Below are positions 8,538 through 12,062 of a stretch of 12,062 nt of DNA, piece by piece. The stretch lies in NCBI GenBank assembly GCA_958430865.1, contig CAUDNR010004296.1, positions 5,553-17,614 of the forward strand, in the 5' to 3' direction. The stretch is from Entrophospora sp. SA101. Taxonomy: Eukaryota; Glomeromycota; Glomeromycetes; Entrophosporales; Entrophosporaceae. Within the stretch, counting starts at the first letter, position 1. Every line of letters begins with the position of its first letter. The notes below the pieces were generated by a model. It saw only the letters and a program-made list of their open reading frames with translations, searched no databases and was not told the DNA's origin. A program made the translations under genes and the position numbers.

Positions 8538-9235
8538 GGACTAGGTGATCAGAGATATATCCGTGCATTTATATTTATCCCTCGCCAGGCTAAAGCTGTA
8601 TGCCTCTGAACACATGGATAAAGGTCATACCTACCTGGAAATCGTCCGCATATGGTGCAGAGACTATCTCAGTTTCTATTTTTAGAAGGGGCTTTCCAGA
8701 CTTTACGGTATAGGATTTTTTTATTTACAATGTTATTATTAAGAGTAATGAATGTTATTGAGAATTCAAGGTGTTCAAATACTCCTTAATGATTCGCTAA
8801 AATAGTAAAGATAATGAATGATCATGAGTTATTCTGACGAATGAGTAGAAGCCCAGACACTTCTGTCTCTTAAAGCAAAAATCCATTGTAGCTTCTATCA
8901 TTATTTTGAATTAAAATTCTTTTTGAACCGTTTTAAGTTAATTAATAAATAAAATATCAGATAAAGAAATAAATATATAAAAAAAAAATAATAAATGAAA
9001 TAAATGGTTGTTACACGGTGATTCATTTTGCGTAATCATAATAGTTAATATTAATCTTAACCTTAATATCAACATATTAATATTAACAAAAATCATATTA
9101 TCATTTTCTTTTAGTGCAACAAATATTAAAAACCGCAATTCTAAACTCTTTTAATAACTCTCGGATTGTTAAATATAATTTTCTCACTTCTTTTCAATAA
9201 AAACCATGTATACTAACAATAAAAACAAAAGTACG
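8538..9235 (+). repeat. Upstream module, copy 2 (direct repeat of 1-698)
   Basis: This is the partner of 1-698, 8537 bp downstream, ending inside exon 1 of copy C. It repeats the inverted-repeat element at 9044-9087 and the AAAACCATG start context at 9206. Its presence shows that C arose with its promoter, while B has none. Confidence 0.95.
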
Positions 9236-10085
9236 TATCTTTCCTCAAACGAAGGTAAAATCTTTAATTTAAAATATCTACAAGAATACTAATAATCCAC
9301 GTATCTAATAAGGTTTTGGAGAAACTATGGAGTAGCATTTGGTAATTATTAATAATATAATGAAAGTATATATCAGTAAGAGTTAAATATAAACTTGCCA
9401 ATTTAATTTTTTTAAAAAATGAAAAAACAAGGTATTATATTGTTTCCTGCCCATGATCACTATAAAAATAAAAACAAAATGTCATTTGAAAAATATAAAT
9501 ATATTGGCATGACGATGTTTTTTACGAGGTAAATTATATAATGATAATGGTTCACTTTAATTTGAATTTGTTTAATTGGCTAATGATTTGCATCTTTGTC
9601 AATAAAGTTGTATTATTTCAAAAGTCGTAAATTCAATTTTTGGTAACCTTCAAGGAGGAAATGGTACAATGATAATACAATGTAAGTTTTTTTTAGAAGA
9701 AAAAAATTAGAAATCAAATTATTCGTAATTTCATGATCAAACAAATAATATTTTTCTTTTTTGTTTTAAATGACAATATAATAGTAATACCATTTTTACA
9801 TTTGATGTAAGTAAATCTTTCAACAACTGCTACAAATTTTTTTTTGTATTTTAAAAGAATAATATTTTAATAGTACTTTTAAAAAAAAAAGAGCGGAAAT
9901 AATTGAAGATCATTTTGCATCGACAAACCTATATATTAATTATGATGTGATTTACACAATAATATTTGCTTACGCTCTAAGTGCCACACTAACTGGTGTC
10001 GGACTTTTATTATTTGTACGATTCAAGGTAATCTACCATTATATATTATTGACGTGTAATTGACGAATATATCATGTATATACTG

Positions 10086-10120
10086 TAGATATCAATTAAT
10101 CATTGATTAATTGATATCTA
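10086..10120. repeat. 35-bp near-perfect palindrome in intron 6 of copy C
   Basis: TAGATATCAATTAATC is followed by its inverted copy, with a mismatch only at the central base. It sits inside the 106-bp intron 10028-10133, shortly before the acceptor. Introns 6 of A and B (72 bp) lack it, so it is an insertion or a local rearrangement specific to C. Confidence 0.85.
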
Positions 10121-10950
10121 TAAAAAACTCTAGCTTCGTTTCCTTTTGGATATTTTCCCAAAACACATTTATAACGGAGTACTCGGTAGTATTGGTATTT
10201 ACTTAGTATTGACTGCTATAAAGATTTCAGCACCAAATACCGAGACTTCTGATTATAACTATAGATTATTTTTTCATAAGAACAATTTTTTGTTATTTTC
10301 TTTGGCATCCATTTTGGCAAATCTCACAGTCTTTATTAGATGTAAAGCTAAAAACAATCATGTTCTGGTCACCACTTTAAGTTTTCTATCAATTTTCTTG
10401 GGCTTCTATTTTATCGCATACTTTTGGAGTATTCCTTTTGGATCATTGATTGAAGATGGTTGGATATTTGCTTTAGATAATCAAATCACAATGTCTAAAT
10501 TCTACTCTAATTTCTGTAAGTATGAGTATACATAAATCTGCTTACTGATTTATAAACATAATATACTAATTTATCAACAATATATATTGATTGCATAGAT
10601 TTTAGATTAATCAGTTGGGAGGCAATAGGAAAAACTATCTCTACAATGCTTATTCTCGTATTCTTTATGATTTTGAGTGCCCATATAAAAATTAGCAAAT
10701 TTGAGGCTTCAATTGATGACCATAAAATGGATATAGATCGTGAATTAATTGTACAAGGAGTTTCTAATTTAATTTCTGGAATTTTTGGACATTTTCAAGG
10801 TTAGAATAGAATTATTATAATTATTTGTTCGTTTTGTGAAAATCATATAATACCAATACTGATTACACTAATAAATCATTATAGTTTCCTTGGGGTATGA
10901 AGAATCGGTTTTAATGGTTAAATCAGGAATAAATAATCATGTTGTAGGAC

Positions 10951-11152
10951 TAAGGTTGTGGGCGAAACCTCTTAATGACTGTCGAAACTCTGTCGAAACT
11001 CTAATGAACAATTAATGTGTAACCTGTCAAAACTCTGATGATTGGCGAAAACCCCAAATGCGAAACTCTGCCGAAACTCTAATAAACAATTAATGTGTAA
11101 CCTGTCGAAACTCTGTCGATTGATTTCTGGAGGAGTTTCTCCCGAAACCTTA
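10951..11152. mobile_element. 202-bp hAT-like MITE inserted in exon 9 of copy C
   Basis: The insert is absent from A and B. It is flanked by the 8-bp direct repeat TGTAGGAC (10943-10950 and 11153-11160). It begins TAAGGTTGTGGGCGAAAC and ends with the imperfect inverse of that, about 17 of 22 positions matching. An 8-bp duplication with short terminal inverted repeats fits the hAT superfamily. If the shared T belongs to the flank, the duplication is 9 bp and a Mutator-type element is possible. Internally it holds a 78-bp period duplication rich in CGAAACTCTG. It has no coding capacity. The net gain of 210 bp keeps the frame, but the element supplies the stop TAA 11013-11015. Confidence 0.88.
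11007..11106. repeat. Internal 78-bp direct repeat of the MITE
   Basis: AACAATTAATGTGTAACCTG occurs at 11007 and again at 11085, each preceded by CGAAACTCTAAT-like and followed by AAACTCTG sequence. The repeated GAAACTCTG motif may be a transposase binding site or result from slippage. Confidence 0.8.
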
Positions 11153-11449
11153 TGTAGGACTGATACTTGCATTTTGTATTAGTATAACAGTATATTTTGG
11201 ACAACTATTTATTAAATACATTCCTGCAATAGTTGTAGTTACAATGATTGTTTATTTGGGACTGGAGTTGATAGGAAAAGCATTGATAGCTTCATGGAAG
11301 TTTTCTGATAATTATGAAAACTTCAATATGATAATCATAATAGTTGCAATAATGACTATTGGATTTGTTGAAGGAATAGTTATAGGAATAATGCTCTCAT
11401 ATATATTTTTTCTGGCATCCAATTATAAAAGAGGAAAAATGGCTCCTAG

Positions 11450-12062
11450 CAATTCAGCTAGATCTTCTGTTCGGAGGCATTACCGTGATCAACAATTTCT
11501 CAAAGAAGTTGGTGGTAGTCAAATCCATGCAAGGATGTTACAAGGCTATATGTTTTATGGAACAATGAAAGGAATTGAAGATGATATAAAGGAATTCCTG
11601 ATTGATTGTGAACAGAATTCAAAGCCAATTAGATTCTTAATTTTGAACATGTGTGATGTTACTGGATTTGGGATTAATGCTGTCCAAGTGCTTGAAAACA
11701 TTCAAAAATATCTTCAACGTCAAAAAATATACTTTGTAATCTGTGGAATATCATTACATGGCTCTGAGCAAGTTTATAAACCATTGAAGAAATTGTCATT
11801 TTGGAAAGATTCACATAATGACTATGTAAAGGTTTTTAGTAAATATAATGAGGCACTTGAATGGTGTGAGGATTCACTTTTGGGAACTTATTATGCTAAA
11901 CACAAACCACTATTCAATAATAACCAGCTTGGTAATTATTTATAATATAAATTTATTGAATGTTAAAAATCCATTAACAATATATTTTTTTTTTAATATT
12001 TATTAAAGTTGGAGTACATCATCAGATTATACCATCTTTACTTAAGGATGAGACTTTTTGTA
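11450..12062 (+). repeat. 613-bp block identical to 3224-3836
   Basis: Copy C partner of the shared STAS, intron and exon 10 block. It runs to the window end, so the true length of identity is unknown. Confidence 0.92.

Larger units (their letters stand above)
9206..12062 (+). pseudogene. Copy C: broken SulP-STAS transporter gene, cut by the window end
   Basis: Exon remnants: 9206-9254, 9313-9341 (exon 2 remnant), 9432-9528, 9608-9681, 9785-9806, 9892-10027, 10134-10515, 10599-10799, 10885-11931 and 12009-12062+. The equivalent of A 804-1380 (577 bp, not a multiple of three) is deleted. Exon 2 therefore reads GFGETME then TAG at 9333-9335, and the later frame is lost. Exon 9 carries a MITE whose in-frame TAA is at 11013-11015. 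The other exons are still open, with intact splice sites. C keeps two codons missing from A: Gly in GGNGTM (exon 4) and Phe in EDHFAS (exon 6). Its membrane part is clearly diverged from A and B, while its STAS part is identical to A. Whether the A-type TGA in exon 10 is present lies beyond the window. Confidence 0.88.

Noticed and set aside
10507..10698. Minus-strand 63-codon ORF
   Set aside because: Lies across intron 7 and exon 8 of copy C on the opposite strand; a shadow.
10972..11172. Minus-strand ORF with repeated SFDRLHINC units
   Set aside because: Product of the internal direct repeat of the MITE, not a gene.

Overview
This window looks like nuclear DNA of a filamentous fungus. It is very AT-rich. 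Its genes are split by short introns (58-110 bp in these models) with GTAAGT-like donors, CTAAT-type branch points and TAG/AAG acceptors. The recurring protein has a fungal architecture: a SulP/SLC26 anion-transporter membrane domain, then a STAS domain, then a cyclic-nucleotide-binding (cNMP) domain, the layout of yeast Ygr125w/Vsb1. AT-richness, recent tandem duplication and scattered DNA-transposon relics would fit an arbuscular mycorrhizal fungus (Rhizophagus-like Glomeromycotina). That placement is inference; the fungal call is much firmer.

The window holds three head-to-tail copies of this one gene on the + strand. Copy A (669-4427) has all 11 exons. Spliced length is 2997 nt (998 codons plus stop), but a TGA at 3857-3859 (codon 832) falls after STAS and before the cNMP domain. 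Copy B (5203-7735) keeps exons 6 (part) to 11 open through the cNMP domain, but exons 1-5 and the start codon are gone. In their place is unrelated DNA with a decayed, internally deleted Tc1/mariner transposase. Copy C (9206 to the window end) keeps exon 1 and exons 3-10, but lost 577 bp of exon 2 (frameshift and immediate stop). It also carries a 202-bp MITE with an 8-bp target-site duplication in exon 9. As drawn, no copy encodes an undamaged three-domain protein.

The copies are mosaics. The upstream modules of A and C are identical for 607 bp, ending inside exon 1. A and B are identical for about 718 bp across two introns. A and C are identical again for 613 bp across STAS, an intron and part of exon 10, while the sequence between the A/C identical blocks is clearly diverged. 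Gene conversion, repeated segmental duplication or a repeat-induced assembly error could all give this pattern.

Layout: 1-668 upstream module of A; 669-4427 copy A; 4428-5202 spacer with the Tc1 relic; 5203-7735 copy B; 7736-8537 AT-rich spacer with a 131-bp foldback; 8538-9205 second upstream module; 9206-12062 copy C, cut by the window end in exon 10. I see no convincing tRNA, rRNA or CRISPR, and no clear gene on the minus strand.
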